A DNA stretch of 21,013 bases from a virus, in the IMG/VR virus record IMGVR_UViG_3300025131_000515, positions 1 through 21,013 of that record; one strand, 5' to 3'. Shown here in pieces: positions 1 through 6,699 of the stretch. The position numbers and the translations under genes are program-made. A model generated the notes under the pieces. That model was given only the letters and a program-made list of their open reading frames with translations. It was not told the origin of the DNA and did no database searches. Position 1 is the first letter of the stretch; the number at the start of each line of letters is the position of its first letter.

Positions 1-910
1 TCTCATCAACATTCTTATAAAACATGCCTTTGTTTTCAGTATAGCCTGGAACTCGCTGTAATACCGCGAACATATCTTTTCTCCACTTGCCAGCTAACTT
101 GGGATCCTGTGGGTATGCTTTTATTTGTACCCTAAGATCCTCCGACGCGTCACCTAGAAGATGGTCATTCTTCGCACCCAACATCACATCAACGAAATTC
201 TCGCGATTAATTTCAAAAGCAAAGAGAGCCAACTTAGAAACACTATCACCTTCTGTGTCTTTAAGGGCAATCAAGTATTTAATCGAAGGAACACCTCCTC
301 CTCCTCGGAGGAAAAGATAATCAATGAGATTAGTAAAGCTACCGTGAATAACCGTATCGGGGCTCAAAAGTTTTAAACTAACATTTTCACCCGCACCAGT
401 AATAAAATCTTCAATTGGCAGAGTGCCACCAACGCGGCCCGATTCCTGTCTGCCCCCTGTAAGCGCCGCCATAAATGCTTCAAATACAAATCCGGAAGAT
501 GCCTCGTTATAATCGTTAAGCGTTGCTTGTAGTGCTTCGATAATCATCATCATGTTCAAGAGCGTGTTCGACTTACCACCTGGAGCCTTCCGTTTAGCAG
601 CTTCGGGATCCAAAAAGGAATTAACGTGTGCGATTCGCGCTCTCATATTACCACCGCCCGTAACAGAAGCAAAAATTCTATCGACTTCTTGACGGGATTG
701 ACTTTTAGGATCGCCCCAAGACTCAGTTGGGATCAGCTTTGGAAGATCAATATCAACACTAAAACGACGAGCTTCTTCCTCTTCTATCACCTCTGGCTCA
801 ATAGCATCATACAAGTGCTCAACCATTTCCATTAACATGGAAAAGTCGATAGGCTTCTTCTTTTCCTTCTTTTTATATTCTTTTCTCAATATCTCAGACA
901 GTTCAGACAT
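1..910 (-). CDS. Uncharacterised phage protein, C-terminus beyond the window
   Basis: An open frame of 303 codons runs from ATG at 910 off the low end of the window. The start is supported by GAGGT six bases upstream and by its position 9 bases after the preceding ClpP-like gene. I do not recognise a named family. The N-terminus (residues 1-50) is highly charged, Lys-rich then Glu-rich. Around residues 140-200 there is a segment with Asp168 and a Ser-Leu-Lys at 178-180 followed by a Gly-Ser; this loosely recalls the D...(E/S)xK core of restriction-endonuclease-like folds, but that is a guess. Coding is certain, function unknown; proximity to the ClpP-like and acidic proteins makes a virion or assembly role possible. 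Confidence 0.85.
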   Translation of the reverse strand, partial: MSELSEILRKEYKKKEKKKPIDFSMLMEMVEHLYDAIEPEVIEEEEARRFSVDIDLPKLIPTESWGDPKSQSRQEVDRIFASVTGGGNMRARIAHVNSFLDPEAAKRKAPGGKSNTLLNMMMIIEALQATLNDYNEASSGFVFEAFMAALTGGRQESGRVGGTLPIEDFITGAGENVSLKLLSPDTVIHGSFTNLIDYLFLRGGGGVPSIKYLIALKDTEGDSVSKLALFAFEINRENFVDVMLGAKNDHLLGDASEDLRVQIKAYPQDPKLAGKWRKDMFAVLQRVPGYTENKGMFYKNVDE

Positions 911-919
911 TTATATACC

Positions 920-1591
920 TCATAATATTTCGTCAGCGATCCCTAACTTAATTGCTTGCTCTGCAGATAAATAGACATTCACTTTACGTTTTAACATTTT
1001 TTTAAGTTGAGATTTGGTCATTTTTGTTTCTGCTACTAAACAATTTATATACATTTTTTGTAGCTCTTCAACTGCTTCTAATTCGTTAACGAGATCATGA
1101 ATATTTCCCTGGTTGCCGGCACTTACTGAATGAATCATAATACGGCAGTTCTTTGCAATCTTGCGCTTGCCCTTTGTTCCGCAAGCAAGCAGTGGCACAC
1201 CAGCCGACATTACTTTTCCTACGCCAACTGTATGGATTTCTGTTCTCTTCTGGATATCTTTCATTATATCATACAAAGCGAACATGTCATCAGCAGAGCC
1301 GCCGTAAGTTGAAAGATAAAACTCAATAGGTTCTCTATCTTCTTCCTTTTTGTCCTTATTCGTTTCGTTCATGTACATAAGCGCGTGAACTAATTCCGCT
1401 ATAGGCTCTTCTAGTATGTCAGAAAACAAGCCGATTGTCCTCAAGCTAATCTCTGGCTCTCCTCCTTGTAGTTTAGAAGGATCAACCAAAATAACTTTCT
1501 TTTCTTCTATAGTTTCTTCAACACCATCAAGAAAGCTACGTAACTTTTCTTTTAATTTGTCTAATACATCACTCTTCAAGAAGGAACGCAT
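920..1591 (-). CDS. ClpP-like serine peptidase (S14), Asp-to-Asn at the third triad position
   Basis: A 223-residue ClpP-fold protein. The body aligns by eye with ClpP: the YGGSADD loop near residues 96-102 (GGS oxyanion region), Ser129 in VMSAG, His154 in IMIHS, and the C-terminal YLSAEQA motif. The residue aligned with the catalytic Asp of ClpP (D-x-F/Y-L-S-A) is Asn205, so the triad would be Ser-His-Asn. A longer frame opens at 1645, but ATG 1591 has GAGAGGTGG just upstream and is preferred; it overlaps the preceding gene by 23 bases. The first 35 residues are a charged helical extension. S14 proteins in phages often serve as prohead maturation proteases; the nearby acidic scaffold-like gene fits that. 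Role and activity are inferred. Confidence 0.88.
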   Translation of the reverse strand: MRSFLKSDVLDKLKEKLRSFLDGVEETIEEKKVILVDPSKLQGGEPEISLRTIGLFSDILEEPIAELVHALMYMNETNKDKKEEDREPIEFYLSTYGGSADDMFALYDIMKDIQKRTEIHTVGVGKVMSAGVPLLACGTKGKRKIAKNCRIMIHSVSAGNQGNIHDLVNELEAVEELQKMYINCLVAETKMTKSQLKKMLKRKVNVYLSAEQAIKLGIADEIL

Positions 1592-1967
1592 GCGCCACCT
1601 CTCTATTCTGCTCAAGATAGTCCATTCCCGATCTCCAATCATCAAAATCTAATATCTCTTTGTAAAATTTAGAATGCTGTTCGACTATATGTTTAATTGC
1701 TTTTTCTTTGTAGGAGTTAATTGCTAGATCAATGTTAATGGTATAAGCGCCAATGTTTTGTTCGCTGGCTCCACTTTCTTGCAAAGTAAGAATCTTATAA
1801 GTTCTTGAGAAAGCAAAATTTTCCATTGACTTTGCGAGGATGGCCAGACTAATAACTTGGGCGCTTTTCACTATTAATATTCCAGTTCTAGTGGCGCGAA
1901 AAAAATAAAATGTCTTACAAGTTAGGTAACCAAACACAAATACAAGAAAATATTGAAGCCATTCCAT
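1569..1967 (-). CDS. Small membrane-anchored protein of unknown function
   Basis: A 132-residue protein with a hydrophobic segment at about residues 4-26 (rich in Phe, Leu, Val and Tyr), then a basic stretch (RATRTG), a second mildly hydrophobic segment around 32-48, and a soluble helical C-terminal region with many charged residues. This suggests one N-terminal membrane anchor with a cytoplasmic body. The ATG at 1967 is preceded by AAGGAT, and the gene lies directly after the terminator/promoter element at 1982-2044, so it is probably the first gene of a transcript that continues into the ClpP-like gene, which it overlaps by 23 bases. I recall similar proteins from uncultured marine phages, without function. 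No enzymatic motif seen. Confidence 0.82.
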   Translation of the reverse strand: MEWLQYFLVFVFGYLTCKTFYFFRATRTGILIVKSAQVISLAILAKSMENFAFSRTYKILTLQESGASEQNIGAYTINIDLAINSYKEKAIKHIVEQHSKFYKEILDFDDWRSGMDYLEQNREVAHAFLLEE

Positions 1968-1981
1968 ATAATATCCTTTTC

Positions 1982-2014
1982 AAAAAATAACCACCAATAT
2001 CTCTATCGGTGGTT
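1982..2014 (-). terminator. Rho-independent terminator after the acidic-protein gene
   Basis: On the minus strand a hairpin with arms of nine pairs (ACCACCGAT with ATTGGTGGT, one G-T pair, six-base loop, 1990-2013) is followed by a T-rich tract (1988-1982). It lies 31 bases after the stop codon of the acidic-protein gene and would end transcripts from upstream. Its 5' arm overlaps the expected start site of the promoter at 2016-2044. Confidence 0.72.
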
Positions 2015-2015
2015 T

Positions 2016-2044
2016 ATTATAACAGCTTGTAAATTCTTTGTCAA
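2016..2044 (-). promoter_or_regulatory. Consensus sigma70 promoter for the membrane protein/ClpP-like transcript
   Basis: Minus-strand TTGACA (2044-2039), a 17-base spacer and TATAAT (2021-2016): a perfect match to both hexamers. The predicted start is about 2010, inside the 5' arm of the terminator hairpin, giving a leader of about 42 bases before the ATG at 1967. Confidence 0.8.
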
Positions 2045-2671
2045 CTACTTTTTCAAGAGCCTCTTCATAATCTTTTCAGCTAGTTGATCAGCCATCTTTT
2101 CTTTTCGAGATTCCTTCATTAAACGAGCGGCTACGCGACGGGCAACTTCTTGCATCATCATTTCTTCTTCGCCGCCTACTTCCATTTCCTCACCTCCTTC
2201 CGGGGGCATTTCTTCTTCGGGGGCCATTTCCTCGTCTTCGAGACCTTCTAGGCCTTCCTCGTCTTCGAGACCTAGCTCTTCTTCTTCGCCGCCTTCGCTG
2301 CGTTCGGCGTCCATTACAATACCATATGGTTCAAGGGCACTGCCCATAGCATCGAGCATTGTTTCTAGAGCGGTTTCCACAGCTTCTACAGCGTCAGGAG
2401 CAAGCTCTTCTGCTCCTTCATCTTCCAGGCCCATTTCATCATCTTCCAGGCCCATTTCATCATCTTCCATACCCATTTCTTCATCTTCTAGGCCTACTTC
2501 CTCATCTTCCAGGCCCATTTCTTCGCCTGCTCCCATATCGTCCATAGGCTCTTCTTCTACCTCAGTAACGCCATTCCACTCACGCAATCTAGGACTGCCA
2601 ACCGCCGGCATGCTGGCCAATTTCATGAATCGACGGATTTCTGATTCAGTTAACAAAGTCTTACGAGCCAT
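2045..2671 (-). CDS. Highly acidic repeat protein, possible scaffold or prohead-core protein
   Basis: A 208-residue protein. Residues 1-35 are basic/helical (MARKTLLTESEIRRFMKLA), the centre (about 36-175) is dominated by Glu, Asp, Met and Gly, and the last 35 residues are again basic and helical, ending in RLLKK. Residues 50-84 are five copies of a seven-residue unit of the type MGLEDDE. ATG 2671 was chosen over the frame opening at 2701 because AAGGAG lies seven bases upstream. The strong charge segregation and neighbouring ClpP-like protease resemble capsid scaffolding or internal core proteins, but no homology to a defined family is visible. Followed by a terminator. Confidence 0.85.
   Translation of the reverse strand: MARKTLLTESEIRRFMKLASMPAVGSPRLREWNGVTEVEEEPMDDMGAGEEMGLEDEEVGLEDEEMGMEDDEMGLEDDEMGLEDEGAEELAPDAVEAVETALETMLDAMGSALEPYGIVMDAERSEGGEEEELGLEDEEGLEGLEDEEMAPEEEMPPEGGEEMEVGGEEEMMMQEVARRVAARLMKESRKEKMADQLAEKIMKRLLKK
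2419..2523 (-). repeat. Five tandem 21-bp coding repeats
   Basis: Five head-to-tail 21-base units at 2419-2439, 2440-2460, 2461-2481, 2482-2502 and 2503-2523, each based on catcttccaggcccatttc on the plus strand, encode the seven-residue acidic repeat of the scaffold-like protein. Copies differ mostly by single substitutions. Confidence 0.9.
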
Positions 2672-2732
2672 TATAAATCTCCTTAAAATGTACAAACTCA
2701 AATATAAATAGTGTTGTGGTTTAATAAACTCC

Positions 2733-2993
2733 CTAAAAAAGCAATCTTGCCGAAGATATACGTTTTTTTAACTTTTCTAGAGCCTTTACTTCTATTTGTT
2801 TCACTCTCGCAAATGAAATGCCTAAGCGATCTGCTGCTTCTCTGAGGGTCATATTCCCGTTCTCGTAAACAGATATTAAACAACAATTATGTTCTTTTTC
2901 ATAATCTATCCAAAGACGACACTCCGTCACCGGGCACGACACTCCTTCTTTCAAACAATACTTAGAGCATTTTAATAATCCATTTTGTTTCAT
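2733..2993 (-). CDS. Cys-rich sigma region 4-like helix-turn-helix protein
   Basis: An 86-residue protein. Residues 48-78 (MTLREAADRLGISFARVKQI and on) closely match sigma70 region 4.2, with the typical xxxxLGIxxxRVxQIExxALxxLK pattern that reads the -35 element. The N-terminal half holds six Cys (9, 13, 20, 25, 37, 38) that could bind zinc. There is no region 2, so it is not a full sigma factor; it may be a transcription regulator, an appropriator of host RNA polymerase or a DNA-binding adaptor. Its ATG overlaps the stop of the preceding gene as ATGA (2990-2993). The family resemblance is clear, the role is inference. Confidence 0.82.
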   Translation of the reverse strand: MKQNGLLKCSKYCLKEGVSCPVTECRLWIDYEKEHNCCLISVYENGNMTLREAADRLGISFARVKQIEVKALEKLKKRISSARLLF

Positions 2994-3316
2994 AACTCTG
3001 GGTGCTCCTCTTCTAATAAATCAAAAATGTTTTCTATTTCGCCTTCGCTAAGTGCAAAGTCCTTAAGGGTCGTCTTTCCTTTGTTGCGTAGTTGCGCAGA
3101 TTTTGCCTTTTTAATTTTAGACTGATCTTTTACTTCATCAACATATCCTTGAATTCTGTGATCACCTGTGATGTATGCTGTTATCATATGACGAAAAAAG
3201 GCAGACTGCGTAAGTCCATCCTGTTTTAATCTGATTAAAAGTTGAGCTTGGCGGTGATCATTGTCTGTGAAGATTATTCGTTTTGTTAAGTTTCCATAAT
3301 CTATTTCCGTAGACAT
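2990..3316 (-). CDS. Small putative DNA-binding (ribbon-helix-helix-like) protein
   Basis: A 108-residue protein. The first half (RIIFTDNDHRQAQLLIRL, then GLTQSAFFRHMI) has the strand-helix-turn-helix rhythm of ribbon-helix-helix regulators; the middle (about 65-85) is Lys-rich and the C-terminus is acidic (IFDLLEEEHPEL). No residue pattern proves the fold. AGGAG lies five bases before ATG 3316, and the start overlaps the thioredoxin-like stop as TAATG; it is coupled by ATGA to the sigma region 4-like gene, so the two may act in one regulatory step. Function not established. Confidence 0.78.
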   Translation of the reverse strand: MSTEIDYGNLTKRIIFTDNDHRQAQLLIRLKQDGLTQSAFFRHMITAYITGDHRIQGYVDEVKDQSKIKKAKSAQLRNKGKTTLKDFALSEGEIENIFDLLEEEHPEL

Positions 3317-3681
3317 TATTTCTCCTTCTCAATAAATTCTTTAATATCGTTCAAATGGTACCATGTCTCTTTGTTTGGTTCCTCTGGATCCTTTAACACT
3401 CTAATCTTGGGCGTATTAAATCCTGTTTTAACCAAGGTAATTGTGGGCACTCCATTAAACCCTATAATCTTTTCTGCTTGTGGATAATCAGCGATATTAA
3501 AAGCAAAAAAGTGTAAGTCTGAGTATTCTTTGTTTTCTGCTATGTCTTTATAAGGGCTGCTTAATTTATGACAGAACGGGCACTTATTCGAATAAAATTT
3601 AATAACACAAATTGCTGCTTCATTTACTTTACCAGATAATAATTTTTGAAGTGCTGGTTTTGACAATCTATCAATCGACAT
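3316..3681 (-). CDS. Thioredoxin-fold protein with CPFC active site
   Basis: A 121-residue thioredoxin-like protein: beta strand CVIKFYS leading into Cys34-Pro-Phe-Cys37, an aspartate-containing loop (NIADYP), and the cis-proline loop GVPT with Pro79. The dipeptide between the cysteines is Pro-Phe, between that of thioredoxin (Gly-Pro) and of glutaredoxin (Pro-Tyr). Such phage proteins commonly reduce ribonucleotide reductase; this window has a class II reductase with a C-terminal Cys pair, so that is a reasonable partner. AAGGAGAG precedes ATG 3681. It overlaps the zinc-ribbon gene by 11 bases upstream. Confidence 0.87.
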   Translation of the reverse strand: MSIDRLSKPALQKLLSGKVNEAAICVIKFYSNKCPFCHKLSSPYKDIAENKEYSDLHFFAFNIADYPQAEKIIGFNGVPTITLVKTGFNTPKIRVLKDPEEPNKETWYHLNDIKEFIEKEK

Positions 3682-3925
3682 TTTCTCTCTCCTTAACTAC
3701 TTTTTTTGCCTTTTCAATACAGGGAGGGCAAAATAAGCGAACCTTTTCCGCCTCCTGGTGAACAACCACCGACCAAGACATCACCATTTCTTTGTTTTTC
3801 TTGTCAAATGATTCGTGACATGTATCACATTTATCAGGCAAAAGCCCAAATAACGCAACCTCAGAGGCCAATGCCTTTTCGGCTTTTGATGTCTTCTCCA
3901 AAGCTCGTCTTTGCTTTCTATTCAT
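3671..3925 (-). CDS. Small zinc-ribbon-like protein
   Basis: An 84-residue protein with two CxxC pairs, Cys33/Cys36 (CDTC) and Cys66/Cys69 (CPPC), about 30 residues apart, consistent with a single zinc ribbon. Both ends are Lys/Arg-rich (MNRKQRRALEK at the start). ATG 3925 overlaps the stop of the Dam-type gene as ATGA, with GGAG five bases upstream. I recall similarly starting small proteins in marine phages without known function. Nucleic-acid or protein binding is possible. Confidence 0.8.
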   Translation of the reverse strand: MNRKQRRALEKTSKAEKALASEVALFGLLPDKCDTCHESFDKKNKEMVMSWSVVVHQEAEKVRLFCPPCIEKAKKVVKERENVD

Positions 3926-4410
3926 CCTCGCTCCATCGTATACACAGATGGATATAGGTTTCGAATATAAGAAGACCCCGAATTAAATACCACTACTGCA
4001 GAGGGAAACGGAGCAGAGTTCTTAGAGTCTCCAAATTTAAGGCGTCCTTTAATAAAATGAATCTCTGATGCTCTCATTACATATTTGTGCCAGTACTTTG
4101 TATCAGTTCGGGCAGGGATGAGCATCACCACTTTGGTATCATCCTTCTGGCTTTCTCTATATCCCTTCTCTACCCACTCTGAGAGGTTGCCGTAGGGAGG
4201 GTTAACAAAGACAGTTTCCCCTTCCCAGTCTTGGGCCAGTCCATTATCTTCAAGAGTATAATACTTCTTAGCCTTATGATTATCATTTGTAGCACAAGGA
4301 TCCAAAGTAAACTTTCCAAATCTCCAGTCTAGCTTATTAAAAAATTCTTGTGGTGTTGCCCATTCGCCCGTCTTAGAGCTAAACAGCGTTTTTTGTGTTG
4401 TTTTGTTCAT
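3922..4410 (-). CDS. Phage Dam-type DNA N6-adenine methyltransferase
   Basis: A 162-residue protein matching the phage Dam family (DNA N-6-adenine-methyltransferase, Pfam Dam): the N-terminal WATPQEFFNKL segment, FTLDPCA (residues 35-40), the catalytic NPPYG at 70-74, and the GRLKFGD...APFPSAVVVF C-terminal signature. These enzymes transfer a methyl group from S-adenosylmethionine to adenine in DNA and in phages are often stand-alone, protecting the genome. AAGGAG precedes ATG 4410. It overlaps the beta-class methyltransferase by four bases, so two different DNA methyltransferases are made from the same transcript. Target sequence cannot be read from the protein. Confidence 0.9.
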   Translation of the reverse strand: MNKTTQKTLFSSKTGEWATPQEFFNKLDWRFGKFTLDPCATNDNHKAKKYYTLEDNGLAQDWEGETVFVNPPYGNLSEWVEKGYRESQKDDTKVVMLIPARTDTKYWHKYVMRASEIHFIKGRLKFGDSKNSAPFPSAVVVFNSGSSYIRNLYPSVYTMERG

Positions 4411-5318
4411 TTCTCTTCTCCTTCGAAGATATGCTCATTAATTCTTTTTTTAGAAATCTCAATATATTTCTCTTCCATGTCAATACCAAAAAATGTTCGG
4501 CCTTCCTTCATTGCGCCGATCCCAGTTGAGCCACTACCGCAAAAAGGATCCAAAACGATCTTATCAGGTGGACAATAGATCTTACATAAATAAGACATTA
4601 AAGAAATAGGCTTAGGCGTCGGATGATCATTGTATTCTCCACGCTCTTTGCGCGTCACACGCGGAGCATAAAAATATTTCTGATGTTCTGTCTGAACCTC
4701 TCCTATGATGTTGGAAGGATATCGCCCGGCGGGGTTGGCATCAACCTTGCCAAAGTCAACCATCTCCCCTGTAGCAATAAGTGTCCAGCCCTCTTTCTTA
4801 GTTTTAATTGAAGATGCTCTCGCGTGCTTTCCATCCTTTCCGAAAGATCTACGCTTGACGCCTTGACCGACCCATCCAGTAGGAGGCTTGCCGTCCCACG
4901 GAACACGCGTGTTTTCCACGTCAATGACCCCAACCTTCCATTCCTCAAAGTTCTTTTTAATGCTGCCCTTGAATGGTTTCTGCGCAACTACAATTGGTTC
5001 ATGGGCCGGCTTCAATCTATTCTTCTTTGGCATCTTCGTAGTCACCATCCACATAATCTGGTCTTTAATATCAAACCCGGCATCCTCTACCGCGCATGCC
5101 ATTCGATGATAAAGCTGGGGACTACAAAAGCTGAGACAGAAGCTCCCAGGCTTAAGAACTCTCAGCACCTCTTTCCAAACCTCAACTGTTGGAACCGAAT
5201 GATCCCACTCCTCCATTCCCATGCCATATGGCGGATCGGTAATACAACTATCAATTGAATTATCTGAAAAGGTCTTTAGGATTTCTCGACAGTCTCCATG
5301 GAAAAGCTTATGAGACAT
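4407..5318 (-). CDS. Beta-class DNA methyltransferase (N6-adenine likely)
   Basis: A 303-residue S-adenosylmethionine-dependent DNA methyltransferase of the N6/N4 family. Catalytic motif IV DPPYG (28-32) precedes the cofactor motif DPFCGSG (257-263), the beta-class order; the long middle (about 100-235) would hold the target-recognition region, and NPAGRYPSNI and HPTPKP are typical of phage members. DPPY rather than SPPY favours adenine N6. The start is ATG 5318, with AGGGAG nine bases upstream, rather than the frame opening at 5444. It overlaps the endonuclease gene by 11 bases, as expected of a restriction-modification pair, and is followed by a four-base overlap into the Dam-type gene. Confidence 0.9.
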   Translation of the reverse strand: MSHKLFHGDCREILKTFSDNSIDSCITDPPYGMGMEEWDHSVPTVEVWKEVLRVLKPGSFCLSFCSPQLYHRMACAVEDAGFDIKDQIMWMVTTKMPKKNRLKPAHEPIVVAQKPFKGSIKKNFEEWKVGVIDVENTRVPWDGKPPTGWVGQGVKRRSFGKDGKHARASSIKTKKEGWTLIATGEMVDFGKVDANPAGRYPSNIIGEVQTEHQKYFYAPRVTRKERGEYNDHPTPKPISLMSYLCKIYCPPDKIVLDPFCGSGSTGIGAMKEGRTFFGIDMEEKYIEISKKRINEHIFEGEEK

Positions 5319-5964
5319 AATCAAGAACTCCCTGTTCGCAACGCTCACGCTCAGAGTGTGTAAAATAGTCTGTTTTCTCGGCGCCTCCTTTTTGACACCA
5401 CATCGCCCTGAAATATAGATCGAGTCCACGCTGATTAGTGTCATGACTTTTCAATTCTGAATTCAATTCACTAAACACTTTCTTGATCTTAGGTTCGTAA
5501 GCTTCAATCACCTTTCTCTGTTCGTCACTAACAATATCTTCACCTCTGAAAAGAGTTGTGCTATTTGGCTTGGCGCTGCTGAAAATATAGACATACTCCT
5601 TCTTTGGCATGCCGCTGTTGAAAGTTGGATACAATTGCTTGGAACTTTTACATTCTAAAAAATAGACGCGATCATTAACTTTGACAATAAAGTCCGGGCT
5701 GTTGTGCGTCCCACATGGTTGCGAAATGAAGGTATTATTCTCCATATAACACTTTGATGGATCTTTAAGCCATAAATCCCTTACTTTCAAGAACCCCTTA
5801 CTCTTATGATTTATTACCTCGACTAGTCCACGATTAATTAATATATCCTCGACCGCATCTTCATGTTTCGAAATATTATGAACCATCCCGCTGGCAGCGG
5901 CATAATTTTTGTAATAAGGCATCTTCAAAACAGCTTCCAAAATTTGTTTCATGGTTGGTTTCAT
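5308..5964 (-). CDS. Predicted type II restriction-like endonuclease, PD-(D/E)xK
   Basis: A 218-residue protein with a clear PD-(D/E)xK nuclease core: Pro90-Asp91, twelve residues, then Glu104-Cys-Lys106 (VYFLECKSSK), preceded by a helix with Glu35/Glu39 and a QPCGTHNSPDF loop like those of type II restriction enzymes. Length is normal for such enzymes. The directly following overlapping gene is a beta-class methyltransferase, so the natural reading is a restriction-modification pair carried by the phage; alternatively it degrades host or competitor DNA. No recognition site can be deduced and I cannot assign it to a named enzyme. ATG 5964 forms an ATGA overlap with the dUTPase stop and has AGGGAG upstream. 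Confidence 0.8.
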   Translation of the reverse strand: MKPTMKQILEAVLKMPYYKNYAAASGMVHNISKHEDAVEDILINRGLVEVINHKSKGFLKVRDLWLKDPSKCYMENNTFISQPCGTHNSPDFIVKVNDRVYFLECKSSKQLYPTFNSGMPKKEYVYIFSSAKPNSTTLFRGEDIVSDEQRKVIEAYEPKIKKVFSELNSELKSHDTNQRGLDLYFRAMWCQKGGAEKTDYFTHSERERCEQGVLDYVS

Positions 5965-6425
5965 TGGTCTGTGCTCCCTAGTGCTCCTGCGCCTCTGGCG
6001 CTCATTGTAATTGGATATTCATATAGTTCGCCATCTCTTCGTCTGATGGCTCTAAAGTGGACCACAGGCACCATCACAACTTGTGCGATCTTTGTGCCTG
6101 CTTCGATAGTTTGTGTCGTGTTTCCTACATTATGAAGATTGATAAACACCTCTCCATCATAACCTGAATCAACAACACACGCCCCCACCAGCAAGCTACG
6201 CTTAGCTGCTACGCTAGAACGATTCTTTACTTCCAGCATATAACCATGCGGGACTCCAAATCGTAAACCAGTAGAGAGAATCTTACTTTCCCCCGGTGCG
6301 ATAGAGACTGCCCTGTGCAACTCGCTGGATGGAGGCGAGTACCGCACGTCCAACCCGGCATCCGATGGATTGGCACGGGCTGGTTCGTTAGCGGTTGGGT
6401 GGACTAATGCGTATTCAAGCAGCAT
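5961..6425 (-). CDS. dut: dUTP diphosphatase (trimeric dUTPase)
   Basis: A 154-residue trimeric dUTPase hydrolysing dUTP to dUMP and pyrophosphate, keeping uracil out of DNA and feeding dTMP synthesis. All five family motifs are visible: PSDAGLDV (1), NRSSVA (2), VVDSGYDGEVFINLHN (3, with the catalytic Asp and Tyr), GTKIAQVVMVPV (4) and RGAGALGSTD (5, the Gly-rich C-terminal P-loop-like arm). ATG 6425 follows AAGAGGAAC and overlaps the preceding gene by 11 bases. It acts with the deaminase (19517-19966) and reductase (14517-16484) in nucleotide supply. Confidence 0.96.
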   Translation of the reverse strand: MLLEYALVHPTANEPARANPSDAGLDVRYSPPSSELHRAVSIAPGESKILSTGLRFGVPHGYMLEVKNRSSVAAKRSLLVGACVVDSGYDGEVFINLHNVGNTTQTIEAGTKIAQVVMVPVVHFRAIRRRDGELYEYPITMSARGAGALGSTDQ

Positions 6426-6678
6426 TGGTGTTCCTCTTCTTATTCAGAATGAGGTTGTAAGCATCATAGAATTCATCGACGTTCAATTCGCTCTTCATAA
6501 AACGATATGCCTTAACGGCAGTGCGAATCTCGTCGGTGGACAACCACCCGTTGTCACGGAACTCCTTGCGAAGTTCCCTCTTCTGCTCCTTGTATGGTTC
6601 CATCGCTTCTTCGATGGCGTTTAATGATCGAACATATTCTAAGATATAACGATCCTTGTCTGTGTTGTTTGTGGCCAT
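6415..6678 (-). CDS. Small helical protein of unknown function, first gene of the dUTPase transcript
   Basis: An 87-residue, charged, probably all-helical protein. Residues 10-45 look like a helix or short coiled coil (EYVRSLNAIEEAMEPYKEQK), followed by a loop NGWLSTDEIRTAVKAYR resembling a helical DNA-binding or regulatory hairpin. No Cys or catalytic motif. It is the first gene after the promoter at 6700-6728, with AAAGGAGGC closely upstream of ATG 6678 and a predicted leader of only about 15 bases. Function unknown. Confidence 0.82.
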   Translation of the reverse strand: MATNNTDKDRYILEYVRSLNAIEEAMEPYKEQKRELRKEFRDNGWLSTDEIRTAVKAYRFMKSELNVDEFYDAYNLILNKKRNTNAA

Positions 6679-6699
6679 GTAGCCTCCTTTTGTATTAAT

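Noticed and set aside
2419-2523. Regular 21-bp repeats as possible iterons or origin
   Set aside because: They are whole-codon repeats inside a gene encoding an acidic heptapeptide, with no other origin features.
2703-2710. TATAAATA, identical to a T4-type late promoter box
   Set aside because: It is on the plus strand, pointing away from all genes, in an AT-rich gap where it can occur by chance.
2719-2729. GTTTAATAAAC dyad before the acidic-protein gene as an operator or terminator
   Set aside because: The palindrome has almost no loop, is AT-rich and short, and no promoter hexamers fit around it.
2698-2886. 62-residue minus-strand frame overlapping the sigma region 4-like gene
   Set aside because: It is out of frame with the clear helix-turn-helix product and has no ribosome site.
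4824-5258. 144-residue open frame on the plus strand
   Set aside because: It lies wholly opposite the methyltransferase gene, has no ribosome site or recognisable motif, and every supported gene here reads on the minus strand.
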